Below are positions 36,823-46,189 of a stretch of DNA of 64,000 bases, one piece after another. Location of the stretch: NCBI GenBank assembly GCA_002255575.1, contig NCAT01000012.1, positions 20,567 through 84,566 on the forward strand, read 5' to 3'. Within the stretch, counting starts at the first letter, position 1. Every line of letters starts with the position of its first letter. Below the pieces are notes generated by a model. That model had not been told where the DNA came from, made no database searches, and saw only the letters and a program-made list of their open reading frames with translations. The position numbers were made by a program, and so were the translations under genes. The DNA comes from Acidocella sp. 20-57-95. GTDB taxonomy: Bacteria; Pseudomonadota; Alphaproteobacteria; Acetobacterales; Acetobacteraceae.

Positions 36823-37816
36823 GACTTGGGTTTACCGAAGCCTTTATCGACAAATTGCAGCGTGTATCCGGCTTTGTAATCCATATTTTTGTCATACAGG
36901 CCGGTCGCAGCCATTTGGTCGAAGAATAATTTCCAGCGCGCATCTGTCATGGCGTAAATGCCGTATTTCTTTGCATCACCAGAATCCACAATCCCGCGTG
37001 CCTTCAACTGGTCATAGCCATAATGCAGAAGGCCGGTGGTCATATCCGGGTTGGCTTTCTGGATTGCCGCAAAACCCGGTGAAGGGTCGCCGTACAGGAA
37101 GGAATACCAGCCTTCGGTCGAGGCTTCGATAAAGCGCTTCACCAAATCCGGGTTGGTCGCCACCAGCTTTTTCGAGGTCGCAATCAGGCTGGCATAGCCA
37201 TCAAACCCAGCATCTGAGAGCATCATCACCACCGGCATTTTGCCGGTCTGTTGTTCCACCAAATACGGCTCGGAGGTCACATAAGCCTCCTGGATCGTCT
37301 GCGGGTTGGTGAAGAAGGGCGTCAGACTAAACCCGTAGGGCCGCAGCTGGTCATGGTGTAGCCATACTTGGCCTTCAAATACATCCACCAGCTGGCTTTG
37401 GTGCCATCGCTCACCTCAATCGGCTTGCCTTTGAGGGCGGCAAAATTATCATTGCCCACGCCGGGATGGGACATCAGAATATCCGGGTCTTTCTGAAACC
37501 CAGCCGCCACCACCTCGTAGGGGATGTTTTCCTGCACAAAATTCAGCGCCAGGAATGAGTTGGAGGTAATATCAAAGGTCAGCCGGCCGGCCACCAATAA
37601 TTCCGCATTATTCACCTGCGGGCCGCCTTCTACGATGCTCACATCGAGCCCGTATTTCTTGTAAATGCCGGTCGCCAGCGCCTGATAATACCCGCCATAT
37701 TCCGGCTCGGCCACCCAATCGAGCCCAAACGTCACCTTATCGGCGGCGGCATGGGCCTGTGGGGCCAGCAAGAGGCAGGCGGCGAGAGCGGTAGCGAAGC
37801 GAACTTTGAAGTTCAT
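36819..37816 (-). pseudogene. THI5/NMT1-type substrate-binding protein, frameshifted
   Basis: The first half reads from ATG 37816: signal peptide, then FGLDWVAEPEYGGYYQALAT, a typical start of ThiY-like binding proteins, and stops early at 37322. The second half continues in another frame through DQLRPYGFSLTPFFTNPQTI to the end at 36819. Adding one base near 37355 (between the codons for GYT and DDQL) restores one protein of about 332 residues. It is either a real single-base deletion or a sequencing error; the ATPase and permease downstream are intact. The nearby thiD suggests hydroxymethylpyrimidine as substrate. Confidence 0.8.
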
Positions 37817-37872
37817 ATCCGATGTCTCCTCGAAGCCTAGAAAGTTAAAACGGTAGAGCGTATCGCTTAGCC

Positions 37873-38208
37873 ATGAGTGACCCGCGTATCAAGGCCGGTT
37901 TATGGGTTCAGGCCGCCCTGCGTCTCGGCCAGGCCGATGGCCGCTATGGTGTTGTCATCCGCAAAGGCGATGCCGATGCCGGCGGCGTACTGGTGGTGCT
38001 GCGCGGCCATAGCGGTGTTACGGTCCTCACCCAAATCCGCGATGCCTCCGGTGAGCTCGCCTGGCTACGCGGCACCGGCGAGGTGCCAGTCGAAGACCCG
38101 GTGGCCGATGCGTACATCGCCAAACAGGTGAAATACGATTCTGATCTCTGGGTGATCGAGTTCGACGCGCCAGACTATCTGCCGCCGTTCGAGGGCAAAA
38201 TCATCTAG
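37873..38208 (+). CDS. DUF1491 family protein
   Basis: 111 residues resembling DUF1491 proteins of alphaproteobacteria: RIKAGLWVQAALRLGQADG at the start, VVIRKGDADAGGVLVVL and the C-terminal DSDLWVIEFDAP. Function unknown. Divergent from the binding-protein gene. Confidence 0.75.
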   Translation: MSDPRIKAGLWVQAALRLGQADGRYGVVIRKGDADAGGVLVVLRGHSGVTVLTQIRDASGELAWLRGTGEVPVEDPVADAYIAKQVKYDSDLWVIEFDAPDYLPPFEGKII

Positions 38209-38276
38209 CGCAACATTCATTTGCCATCTCGCAACCGTTGCGCTTACCTCGGCCGCAAGACCGGAGGGTTACGCCC

Positions 38277-39518
38277 ATGAAAATCAGTCTCCCCGCATTC
38301 GCCTGGCTGGCCGCAGCGTGGCTGCCCGGTTACGCCGCGGCCCAACCCGCTTTGCCACTCACCCAGCCGGAGATTGCGACCGCCACTGATTTATACGGCA
38401 AATTACGCGCCCAGCCCGGTAACTTATTCTTTTCGCCCTACAGCATCACCACAGCCATGGGCATGGTGTTGGCGGGCGCCAAAGGCGACACCGCATCACA
38501 AATTGCCAGCGCCTTACACCTGAGCGCCCTAGCCCCGGCTGGCGATATCGCCGGTTTGCAAAAAGCATTTCTGCAGGACGCCCAAGCGCAACCTGTGTTG
38601 GGTGGCGCCGCCTCAGGCGGTTTCACCCTACATGCCGCCAACGCTTTATGGGGGCAGACTGGCTATAAATTCAGTCCCGCTTATATCTCCAGCATCAAAG
38701 CGAGCTTCGGCGGCAATCTGCAGACGGTTGATTTCACCAATGAGGCGGCCGCCCGGGCGCGCATCAACCAATGGGTCGCCGATGCCACGGCAAACAAAAT
38801 CCCAGACCTCATCGGCCCTGGCGTTCTAACCAAGGATACGCGCTTGGTTCTCACCAACGCGGTTTATTTTAATGCCAAATGGGAAACCCCGTTCAAACCT
38901 GAAAATACCGTTAAAAAAAGTTTTTACGTCACCGCTACAGATGACGTGCAAACCGACCTGATGAGCATGACCAAGAATTTTAATTTAACCCAGAGCCCGG
39001 CTGAGAAAATCCTCATCATGCCGTATCTGGGCGGCGATGCCTCGATGGTGGTCATTCTCCCCAACGACCCAAACGGCTTGAACGCTGTTGAGGCTGGTTT
39101 GACAGCAGCGCAGGTACAAGCATGGATCGCTGGCAGTAAGCCCACATTGGTAGACGTTGCATTGCCAAAATTCAAAACCACCGGCGCGTTTGACTTGAAT
39201 GCGGTTTTGAAAACACTTGGTATATCAAAGGCTTTTGACCCCACGGCGGCGGATTTCAGCCTGCTTGCCAACGACCCTGAACACCCGCTTTATATCGGCA
39301 GCGTCATCCACCAGGCATTCATCACAGTCGATGAAACCGCCACCGAAGCTGCTGCCGCCACCGCCGTCACCATGTTTGCCGCCACCGCCATGGCCCCGAT
39401 GGAGCCAGCCATCCAACCAGTGCCCTTCATTGCGGACCACCCGTTTTTGTATCTCATCATGGATAACAGCACCGGCCAGATTTTGTTTATGGGTCGTGAA
39501 ACCAACCCGGCGGAATAA
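38277..39518 (+). CDS. Secreted serpin-family protease inhibitor
   Basis: 413 residues with an N-terminal signal peptide (MKISLPAFAWLAAAWLPGYA). Serpin landmarks are NLFFSPYSITTAMGMVLAGA, VLTNAVYFNAKWETPF and FIADHPFLYLIMD. The reactive-loop hinge VDETATEAAAATAV (351-364) has the small-residue run of inhibitory serpins. Counting 17 residues from Glu353 puts the scissile bond at Ala369-Thr370, which would suit elastase- or subtilisin-like proteases. GGAGG precedes ATG 38277. Likely periplasmic or secreted; target unknown. Inhibitory action is inferred from the hinge. Confidence 0.9.
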   Translation: MKISLPAFAWLAAAWLPGYAAAQPALPLTQPEIATATDLYGKLRAQPGNLFFSPYSITTAMGMVLAGAKGDTASQIASALHLSALAPAGDIAGLQKAFLQDAQAQPVLGGAASGGFTLHAANALWGQTGYKFSPAYISSIKASFGGNLQTVDFTNEAAARARINQWVADATANKIPDLIGPGVLTKDTRLVLTNAVYFNAKWETPFKPENTVKKSFYVTATDDVQTDLMSMTKNFNLTQSPAEKILIMPYLGGDASMVVILPNDPNGLNAVEAGLTAAQVQAWIAGSKPTLVDVALPKFKTTGAFDLNAVLKTLGISKAFDPTAADFSLLANDPEHPLYIGSVIHQAFITVDETATEAAAATAVTMFAATAMAPMEPAIQPVPFIADHPFLYLIMDNSTGQILFMGRETNPAE

Positions 39519-39581
39519 ACATCCTGCGTGGCAGGCACAGCGAGGTAATCCATCTCGCTTCGGCAGATTAATTCAACTGGC

Positions 39582-40361
39582 CTAGATGCCAACCCCATGC
39601 CAAACCGGCCCATGCCCCGCACCAAACCCTGGCGCGTGTGCAATGGCTTTTTGCAAATAGTCGCGCGCCCGGCCAACCGCTTCCAACAAACTCAACCTTT
39701 GGCCCAAACCAGTCGCAATCGCGGATGCCAACGTGCACCCCGTCCCATGCGTGTTCTTGGTATGAATCCGCTTATGCGAAAATCGCTCGATGCCACCTTC
39801 ATAAATCAGCGTATCAACCAGCATGTCACCATCGGCATGGCCGCCTTTAATCAAAGCTGCTTGCGCTCCCATTGCCAGCAAAGCCCGCCCTGCGGCCACA
39901 TAATCATCGCGCCCATGCAACGAAAGCCCTGTCAGCTTGGCCGCTTCCGGCAAATTCGGTGTCACAATCGTGGCAAGCGGCATCAGCAGTTTTTGCACAG
40001 CTGCAATTGCATCATCGGGCAGTAACACAGCCCCCGATGTTGCCACCATCACCGGGTCCAGCACCACCGGTACACCGCGTGGCAAGCTTTCCGCCACCGC
40101 CGCGATAATCCCGGCATTCGCCAGCATCCCCAGCTTCACCGCATCCACGCCGATATCTCTCAGCACAGTGGCAATCGATAACTTCACGAATTCTGCGGGC
40201 ATGGTCTGCACACCAAACACACCCAGCGTATTCTGTGCGGTCAGCGCGGTAATGGTGGTGCAGGCATAGCCACCAAGTGCCGAGATGGTTTTAATATCAG
40301 CCTCAATCCCGGCACCACCGCCAGAATCCGACCCCGCAATGGTCAATATCCGCGCAATCAT
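39582..40361 (-). CDS. thiD: Hydroxymethylpyrimidine/phosphomethylpyrimidine kinase ThiD
   Basis: Phosphorylates HMP and HMP-P in thiamine synthesis. 259 residues, ribokinase fold: [17 protein letters not shown] at the start, [10 protein letters not shown] in the middle and the anion hole [14 protein letters not shown] near the end. ATG 40361 overlaps the glmM stop. Confidence 0.93.
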   Translation of the reverse strand: MIARILTIAGSDSGGGAGIEADIKTISALGGYACTTITALTAQNTLGVFGVQTMPAEFVKLSIATVLRDIGVDAVKLGMLANAGIIAAVAESLPRGVPVVLDPVMVATSGAVLLPDDAIAAVQKLLMPLATIVTPNLPEAAKLTGLSLHGRDDYVAAGRALLAMGAQAALIKGGHADGDMLVDTLIYEGGIERFSHKRIHTKNTHGTGCTLASAIATGLGQRLSLLEAVGRARDYLQKAIAHAPGFGAGHGPVWHGVGI

Positions 40362-41725
40362 GCGGCTTTCGCAATCGTCACGCACAGCCCTTCAACAATT
40401 TCCTGAATCAGCGCAAAATCCTCGCCCTCCGCCATCACCCGTATCAAAGGCTCAGTTCCAGAAGCGCGGATTAACACCCGTCCGCTGGCCCTCAACCGCT
40501 CACTCGCGGCAGCAATCGCGCTTTGAATATCTGGCAACACCAAAGGTGAGATGCCCGAGTACCGCACATTGCGCAGTAATTGCGGCAACGGAGCAAACAC
40601 CCGGCACGCCTGTGAAGCCTTCTGGCCGGAGCGCACCAGCACCGACAATACCTGTAAAGCCGCAATCAACCCATCGCCAGTGGTAGCAAAATCCGAGAGG
40701 ATCACATGGCCAGACTGCTCACCACCCAGATTAATCCCCTCCGCCCGCATGGTTTCGGCCACATAACGGTCGCCCACCTGGGTGCGCATCAGTCTGATGC
40801 CAAGCCCGCCCAGAAACCGCTCCAGCCCCAGGTTCGACATCACCGTCGCCACAATTGCCGCCTGCGAAAGCCGCCTATGCTCATGCATGTCGCGCGCGAT
40901 CAGCCCCAAAATCTGGTCACCATCGATAATCTCGCCGCGCTCATCAGCCAAAATCACGCGGTCGGCATCGCCGTCCAGCGCAATCCCAATATCGGCATGG
41001 TGCTCGACCACCGCCGCGCATAAATGGTCCGGCACAGTCGAACCCACGCCCTTGTTAATATTAAACCCATCCGGCTCCACACCGATCGGGATCACCGTCG
41101 CCCCCAATTCCCATAAGGCGGCTGGTGCCACTTTATAGGCAGCGCCATTGGCGCAATCGAGCACGATCCGCAGCCCATCCAACCGTAGCCCACGCGGCAG
41201 GCTGGATTTCGCAGCCTCAATATAACGCCCGGCCGCATCCACCAGGCGCGATGCCCGGCCAAGCTGGTCCGGTGGTGCCAGCCGGTTCGAAAGGTCACTC
41301 TCCATCAGCGCCTCAATCTCGGCCTCGGTCTCATCGGAGAGTTTGGCCCCATCCGGGCCAAACAACTTAATGCCGTTATCCTCATAAGGGTTGTGGCTGG
41401 CGGAAATCACCACACCCAAATCCAGCCGCAGGCTGCGCGTCAGCATCGCAATCGCCGGGGTGGGCAGGGGGCCGGCCAGGGTCACATTCATGCCAGCGCC
41501 GGTAAACCCGGCGGTCAAAGCCTGTTCCAGCATATAGCCCGAAAGCCTTGTATCCTTCCCGATAATCACCTGGTGCCGATGGCTGCCGCGGGTAAACATT
41601 AAACCAGCGGCCTGGCCTAATTTCAGCGCCATCTCAGCCGTCATCGGGCTGGTATTGGCCTTGCCGCGAATGCCATCCGTGCCAAACAAGCGGCGCTTTG
41701 GGGTGTTGGGGCGAGAATGATTCAT
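40358..41725 (-). CDS. glmM: Phosphoglucosamine mutase GlmM
   Basis: Converts glucosamine-6-P to glucosamine-1-P for peptidoglycan and LPS precursors. 455 residues. The phosphoserine loop [14 protein letters not shown], metal loop DGDADR and sugar loop GGEQSGHV are present, and [12 protein letters not shown] binds phosphate. ATG 41725 overlaps the folP stop (ATGA). Confidence 0.95.
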   Translation of the reverse strand: MNHSRPNTPKRRLFGTDGIRGKANTSPMTAEMALKLGQAAGLMFTRGSHRHQVIIGKDTRLSGYMLEQALTAGFTGAGMNVTLAGPLPTPAIAMLTRSLRLDLGVVISASHNPYEDNGIKLFGPDGAKLSDETEAEIEALMESDLSNRLAPPDQLGRASRLVDAAGRYIEAAKSSLPRGLRLDGLRIVLDCANGAAYKVAPAALWELGATVIPIGVEPDGFNINKGVGSTVPDHLCAAVVEHHADIGIALDGDADRVILADERGEIIDGDQILGLIARDMHEHRRLSQAAIVATVMSNLGLERFLGGLGIRLMRTQVGDRYVAETMRAEGINLGGEQSGHVILSDFATTGDGLIAALQVLSVLVRSGQKASQACRVFAPLPQLLRNVRYSGISPLVLPDIQSAIAAASERLRASGRVLIRASGTEPLIRVMAEGEDFALIQEIVEGLCVTIAKAA

Positions 41726-42570
41726 ACTGCCTTTCCACTCCCGGCAGGCGCGTTCGTCAATTGCTGCCACATCTTCACGCCCTGCACGGTTTCCGCCACA
41801 TCATGCACCCGCAAAATCTGCGCCCCCTGGCCCAGCGCAAACAGCCCCGCCGCCAGCGAGGCCGGAAACCGCTTCATGGCATCCGGCTCCCCCCCAAACT
41901 CCCCAACAAACCGCTTGCGCGAGGCGCCAATCACCAGCGGGTGCCCAAGGGCCGTAAACGCCCAAACCTCCCGCAGCAATTCCAAATTCTGCGCCCCTGC
42001 TTTGGCAAAGCCCAACCCCGGGTCCAGCGCGATATTGGCCGCTTTAATCCCGGCGGCCTCAGCCGCGTCGCGGATCGCCACCAGCTCCGCCATCACATCG
42101 CGCGTCACATCCGCATAATGCGCCTGGCAATTCATGGTCATGGGGGAGCCACGCATATGCATCAAAATCACCGGGCACCCGGCCTCAGCCACCAAGGCCG
42201 CCGCTTTGGGGTCGTGGCGCAAGCCAGACACATCATTGATAATCCGTGCCCCCACCGTCAGTGCCGCTGCCATCGTGGCCGCATTGCGGGTATCCACTGA
42301 AATGACCGCCTGGCCCGCCAGCGCCTGCAATACCGGCATCAGCCTGGCTATCTCCTCCTCCGGCGTAATGGCTGCCGCGCCCGGCTTGGTGCTCTCGCCC
42401 CCAATATCCAGAATATCAGCCCCCGCTGCCAGCATCTCCCGCCCGCGTGCAATCGCTGCCTCCGCCGCGAAAAACCTCCCCCCATCCGAGAACGAATCGG
42501 GTGTGACGTTCAAAATGCCCATAATTTTTGGCGTGCTTAAATCCAGCCCCGCCCATGTCAGACTGTCCAT
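41722..42570 (-). CDS. folP: Dihydropteroate synthase FolP
   Basis: Joins p-aminobenzoate to the pterin in folate synthesis. 282 residues. The signatures [14 protein letters not shown] and [15 protein letters not shown] and the late GASRKRFVG are intact. First gene of the folP-glmM-thiD unit; the pairing folP-glmM is common in bacteria. Confidence 0.95.
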   Translation of the reverse strand: MDSLTWAGLDLSTPKIMGILNVTPDSFSDGGRFFAAEAAIARGREMLAAGADILDIGGESTKPGAAAITPEEEIARLMPVLQALAGQAVISVDTRNAATMAAALTVGARIINDVSGLRHDPKAAALVAEAGCPVILMHMRGSPMTMNCQAHYADVTRDVMAELVAIRDAAEAAGIKAANIALDPGLGFAKAGAQNLELLREVWAFTALGHPLVIGASRKRFVGEFGGEPDAMKRFPASLAAGLFALGQGAQILRVHDVAETVQGVKMWQQLTNAPAGSGKAV

Positions 42571-42689
42571 ACCCTGCCGGTAGCGTGGCCGCTGGCATCT
42601 GGCAATAAAGCCGGGTCACGCGGGTGTGATGCCAGTTTGTGTCGCCTCACGCGCTTCTTGATTGTTCCTTGAGAAACCGTTGCTAATTG

Positions 42690-43556
42690 ATGGTTATGCC
42701 TCTGTTTCCACGCCCCATCGACATTCTGAACAAATCCGTCAGCACCAAGGGTCTCACCATCACGCGCGATGCCGCTTACGGGACCGCATTACGCGACCGG
42801 ATCGATATTTACCGCCCCACCCACGCCACTGGCCCCCTCCCGGTCATCATATTTTTCTATGGCGGTTCCTGGCAATTTGGTCATCGCGCCGAATACCAAT
42901 TCATCGCGTCCTTACTCGCCAAGCGCGGCTTCGTGGTGGCCGTACCGGACTACCGGCTCTACCCGGACGTAAAATTCCCAGATTTCCTGCAAGATTGCGC
43001 CGCCGCCACCGCCTATATTTTCAAACATATCAGCGCCCATAACGGCAACCCTGCCCAAATTTTCCTGATGGGCCATTCGGCCGGCGCCTATAATGCCGTG
43101 ATGCTAGGTCTTGCCCCGCAATTCCTGGCCGCCGAAGGTGTGAGTGCCGGGCAGATCGCGGGTGTGATCGGCCTCTCCGGCCCGTATGATTTCCTCCCCC
43201 TGCGCGACCCCATCATCAAGGACATCTTCTCCCCCCCGGCTGATATCAAAACCACCCAGCCCATCACCTACGCCTCCGAAGCGGCGCCGCCGATGTTGCT
43301 CGCCCATGGCGGCGCGGATATTACGGTCCTGCCGCGCAATACCACCGCCTTGGGGGCTCGGCTGCGCGCAGTCGGCGGGGTGGTGGAAACCAAAATTTAC
43401 CCCAAGCTCGGCCATATCAACATCATCCTCACCGCCCTGCCTTTTTATTCCTGGAAGGCGCCGGTCTTTGCGGATGTATTCGCCTTTATCGCATCCTGCC
43501 TTGCCGGTGAATTTACCCGCACCGGTTCCAGCTCCCCCGCTTCCATGGTAAAGTAA
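42690..43556 (+). CDS. Alpha/beta hydrolase of the esterase/lipase type
   Basis: 288 residues. The oxyanion strand is FFYGGSWQFG, the nucleophile elbow is MGHSAGAYNA, the acid region is LAHGGADITV and the histidine is in KLGHINI. It resembles HSL/BD-FAE type carboxylesterases; substrate unknown. ATG 42690 and 42696 are both possible. Confidence 0.8.
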   Translation: MVMPLFPRPIDILNKSVSTKGLTITRDAAYGTALRDRIDIYRPTHATGPLPVIIFFYGGSWQFGHRAEYQFIASLLAKRGFVVAVPDYRLYPDVKFPDFLQDCAAATAYIFKHISAHNGNPAQIFLMGHSAGAYNAVMLGLAPQFLAAEGVSAGQIAGVIGLSGPYDFLPLRDPIIKDIFSPPADIKTTQPITYASEAAPPMLLAHGGADITVLPRNTTALGARLRAVGGVVETKIYPKLGHINIILTALPFYSWKAPVFADVFAFIASCLAGEFTRTGSSSPASMVK

Positions 43557-43580
43557 GCCCGTTAACAACCGGGGGTTTGG

Positions 43581-44237
43581 GTGGCAGACAGATTATATCT
43601 CGGCACGAGGCGTTATTCCTCGTGGTCGTTGCGCGGCTGGCTGATGGTCAAGCTGGCCGGGCTTGAGGTTGAAGAGATCGTCATTCCCCTCACCGGTAGC
43701 GGTACCCCAGCGGTGAAGGCGGTCTCGCCCAACGGCATGGTGCCGTATTTGGAGCATCAAGGCGCCAAAATCTGGGAAAGCCTCGCCATTGCGGAGTATT
43801 GTGCGGAAAGTAACCCCGCTCTCTGGCCGGCCGCCAAAACCGCCCGCGCCCATGCCCGCGCCATCGCGTCCGAAATGCATGCCGGCTTCCGCGCGTTGCG
43901 CCAGGCCATGCCCACAGTGTTTTGCCGCAGCTACCCAGGGCACGGCCAAAACCCGGAAAGCCTGGCGGATATTACCCGCATCGAGCAGATTTTCAGCCAG
44001 ACGCGTGCCGCCTACGGCGCCGGCGGGCCCTATTTGTTTGGTGCTGAGTTCAACGCCGCCGACGCCATGTTTGCACCGGTCTGTGCACGCTTCATGATCT
44101 ACCAGCCGCCTTTATCAGCCGACACGCGCGACTATGTTGCCGCGGTAAGGGCGCATCCTTTGGTCGCACAGTGGTATGACCTGGCCGCTCAAGAACCAAC
44201 CGCCTGGTTGATCGAAAAATATGAAAGTCTCGCCTGA
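43581..44237 (+). CDS. Glutathione S-transferase family protein
   Basis: 218 residues: an N-terminal thioredoxin-like domain beginning LYLGTRRYSSWSLRGWL, with NGMVPYLEHQGAKIWESLAI as the glutathione-binding region, and an all-helical C-terminal domain. GTG start after GGGGG. Substrate unknown. It overlaps the next gene by one base. Confidence 0.85.
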   Translation: MADRLYLGTRRYSSWSLRGWLMVKLAGLEVEEIVIPLTGSGTPAVKAVSPNGMVPYLEHQGAKIWESLAIAEYCAESNPALWPAAKTARAHARAIASEMHAGFRALRQAMPTVFCRSYPGHGQNPESLADITRIEQIFSQTRAAYGAGGPYLFGAEFNAADAMFAPVCARFMIYQPPLSADTRDYVAAVRAHPLVAQWYDLAAQEPTAWLIEKYESLA

Positions 44238-44647
44238 TGCTTTTGAGCCCTTATTTATTGTTATTGGCCGCCTCCCTCGCCATCGGGCCGACCGGCCCAT
44301 CCTCCATCGATATCAGCGCCAATCACGGCACGGTCTATCAAACCAACAAGGAGGGGAAGCCGACGCAGGGGTTCTTGCAAATCCACAATACCGGTGCCGC
44401 CGATACGCTGACAGGTGTGAATTGCCCGATCGCAGATACATCCAGTCTGGTAGGTCCGGATAATCAACCAATTGCCAATCTCGGCATTCCGGCCAAGCAG
44501 GACGTGGTGTTGGCACCCAACGGGCCCCATATTTTGCTGCAAAACACCCATTTTTCGGTGCAGTTCGGCAGCATTGTTCCATGCAGCCTGACCTTCCGCG
44601 GGGCCGGCGTGGTCTCTGTGTATCTCTATGCCAAGCCTGCGCCTTAA
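44237..44647 (+). CDS. PCu(A)C-like protein with incomplete copper site
   Basis: 136 residues with an N-terminal signal segment (LLSPYLLLLAASLAIG) and a cupredoxin-like fold resembling the periplasmic copper chaperone PCu(A)C: FLQIHNTGAADTL and APNGPHILLQN. In the family a histidine and several methionines bind copper; here the HxM region is HIL, and the family Met positions in the first half are not seen, so ordinary Cu(I) binding is doubtful. Two cysteines (CPIAD and VPCSL) could form a disulfide. Confidence 0.6.
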   Translation: MLLSPYLLLLAASLAIGPTGPSSIDISANHGTVYQTNKEGKPTQGFLQIHNTGAADTLTGVNCPIADTSSLVGPDNQPIANLGIPAKQDVVLAPNGPHILLQNTHFSVQFGSIVPCSLTFRGAGVVSVYLYAKPAP

Positions 44648-44673
44648 CTGTTTTTGGCGACGCTGATGCCAAT

Positions 44674-44705
44674 AAAAAACGGCGCCTGAAAGGGCGCCGT
44701 TTTTC
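44674..44705. terminator. Bidirectional terminator
   Basis: CGGCGCC (44680-44686) pairs with GGCGCCG (44693-44699), with A runs before and T runs after the stem, so it works in both directions between the convergent PCu(A)C-like and permease genes. Confidence 0.85.
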
Positions 44706-44723
44706 GTTACCAAGCCGCTCGTT

Positions 44724-46076
44724 TTACGCTGCGCCGTAGCCTTTGGGCCGATAGAACACGATCCCCACCAGCAACCCGCCGATCCCGACAATCTGCGTCA
44801 GCGTGTCGAAGGTGGTCAGGGCATAAATGCCCAGCCCGAACAACATGAAAGCGCTTGCCGCCGGGATCAGCGCGTACGTGATGAAAACAGCACTCGATTG
44901 CCGATGGCTCTCCCGGTACGACATGGCGCAGACCAGCCCGGCCAAGCCATAATAATAGCAAACCTGCACGGCGATGGCATTTACGGAGTCTGTCAAAATT
45001 TTAGCAATGCTCGGCAAAAAAGCCGAAATGAAAATCAGCACCAAGCCAAATACCAGCAGCAAATACATGGTGCGCACCGGCGTCTGGGTTTTTTCCTGCA
45101 CGTCGCCAAAATAGACAGGCAACGCCCGGTCGCGACCCATCGCGAACAAGGTGCGGGAGAATTGCAGCATGGTCGTCTCCAATGTCGCTACGCTGGAGAG
45201 CATCACCGCAAACGTCGCCGCCAAGCCACCCGCTTTGCCAAGGCCGGCCTGCAACGCCACGTGGTAAATCAGATTATCGCTGAAGCCAGCGGCATCTTTC
45301 AGGCTGAAAATCATCAGCACCGCGACCGTGAAGGCCACAAACGAAATGATGGTAATAAAAATGGAAAGGAACCCAGCGCTACCGGCGGCATTCGGCGGCA
45401 AGCCGGTGGTCTCCTCGCTCAAATTACAGGTTACATCCCAACCCCAATAGAGGAACACCACAATCAACGCCGAGGACGCAAATGTACCAGCCGGGTAACC
45501 AAAGCCAAACCAGCTCCAGGAAAACGGTGTCACTGCCCCGTGGGCCGCATGCACATAAGCGGCAATCGAAATCCCCAGAAGAATTAGCAACTCAATCGAG
45601 CTCATCACCACCTGGATTTTACTGGTCAATTCGATACCAGTGATAAGCACGGCGCCAATTGCCAAAAACCACACCGCGCCGATGGTCGAGGTCAAGATCA
45701 CATTGCTGGCCAAATCTGGGTCGAACAAATCAATCGTTGCGGTCCCTAGCGGTACGCTGCCCGTGACCATGAATACCAAGGACGCAATCAGCAACGCCCA
45801 GCCTGAAAAGAAACCAAAAAACTTACCAAAACCCTGCTTGGTCCATTCATAAGCGGCACCGGCATTCGGGATTTTTTTATTCAACCCCTTATAGGCAATT
45901 GCGATACCCAGCATCGGCAACGCAAAAATCAAAATCGCATTGGGGGAAACCGTCCCTGCCGCACCCAGCAATCCAGAAATGGCCACAGCAATCGAGAATC
46001 CAGGGGCACTGCCAGCCACCCCCATAATAATCGATTCAAAAAACGATAGTGACCCTGCCTTTAATTTAGCACTCAT
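44724..46076 (-). CDS. APC-family amino acid/polyamine permease, copy 2
   Basis: Twelve-helix APC-superfamily transporter, 450 residues, with the consensus start MGVAGSAPGFSIAVAISGLLG and AAYEWTKQGFGKFFGFFSG. It is a close paralogue of the next upstream permease. It is the last gene of a minus-strand block for agmatine and putrescine breakdown, so uptake of such compounds, or putrescine/amino acid exchange, is the likely job. Confidence 0.8.
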   Translation of the reverse strand: MSAKLKAGSLSFFESIIMGVAGSAPGFSIAVAISGLLGAAGTVSPNAILIFALPMLGIAIAYKGLNKKIPNAGAAYEWTKQGFGKFFGFFSGWALLIASLVFMVTGSVPLGTATIDLFDPDLASNVILTSTIGAVWFLAIGAVLITGIELTSKIQVVMSSIELLILLGISIAAYVHAAHGAVTPFSWSWFGFGYPAGTFASSALIVVFLYWGWDVTCNLSEETTGLPPNAAGSAGFLSIFITIISFVAFTVAVLMIFSLKDAAGFSDNLIYHVALQAGLGKAGGLAATFAVMLSSVATLETTMLQFSRTLFAMGRDRALPVYFGDVQEKTQTPVRTMYLLLVFGLVLIFISAFLPSIAKILTDSVNAIAVQVCYYYGLAGLVCAMSYRESHRQSSAVFITYALIPAASAFMLFGLGIYALTTFDTLTQIVGIGGLLVGIVFYRPKGYGAA

Positions 46077-46125
46077 AAAAATTTACCCCAGAAGTTATTC
46101 AGACATTCTGGATATTTTGAAGGCA

Positions 46126-46158
46126 TTTGGCCAGCAGATTTTTCGTCTGCTGGCCAAA
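46126..46158. other. Perfect 13-bp hairpin between the two permeases
   Basis: TTTGGCCAGCAGA (46126-46138) pairs fully with TCTGCTGGCCAAA (46146-46158). On the transcribed minus strand no T run follows, so it may slow exonucleases or partly end transcription between the permease genes instead of being a plain terminator. Confidence 0.6.
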
Positions 46159-46189
46159 AATCACCATCATGATGCATTATTTAGCAAGT

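Noticed and set aside
37817..37872. TPP riboswitch before the THI5/NMT1-type importer
   Set aside because: Only 56 bases separate the divergent starts, too short for the element, and no THI-box sequence is seen.
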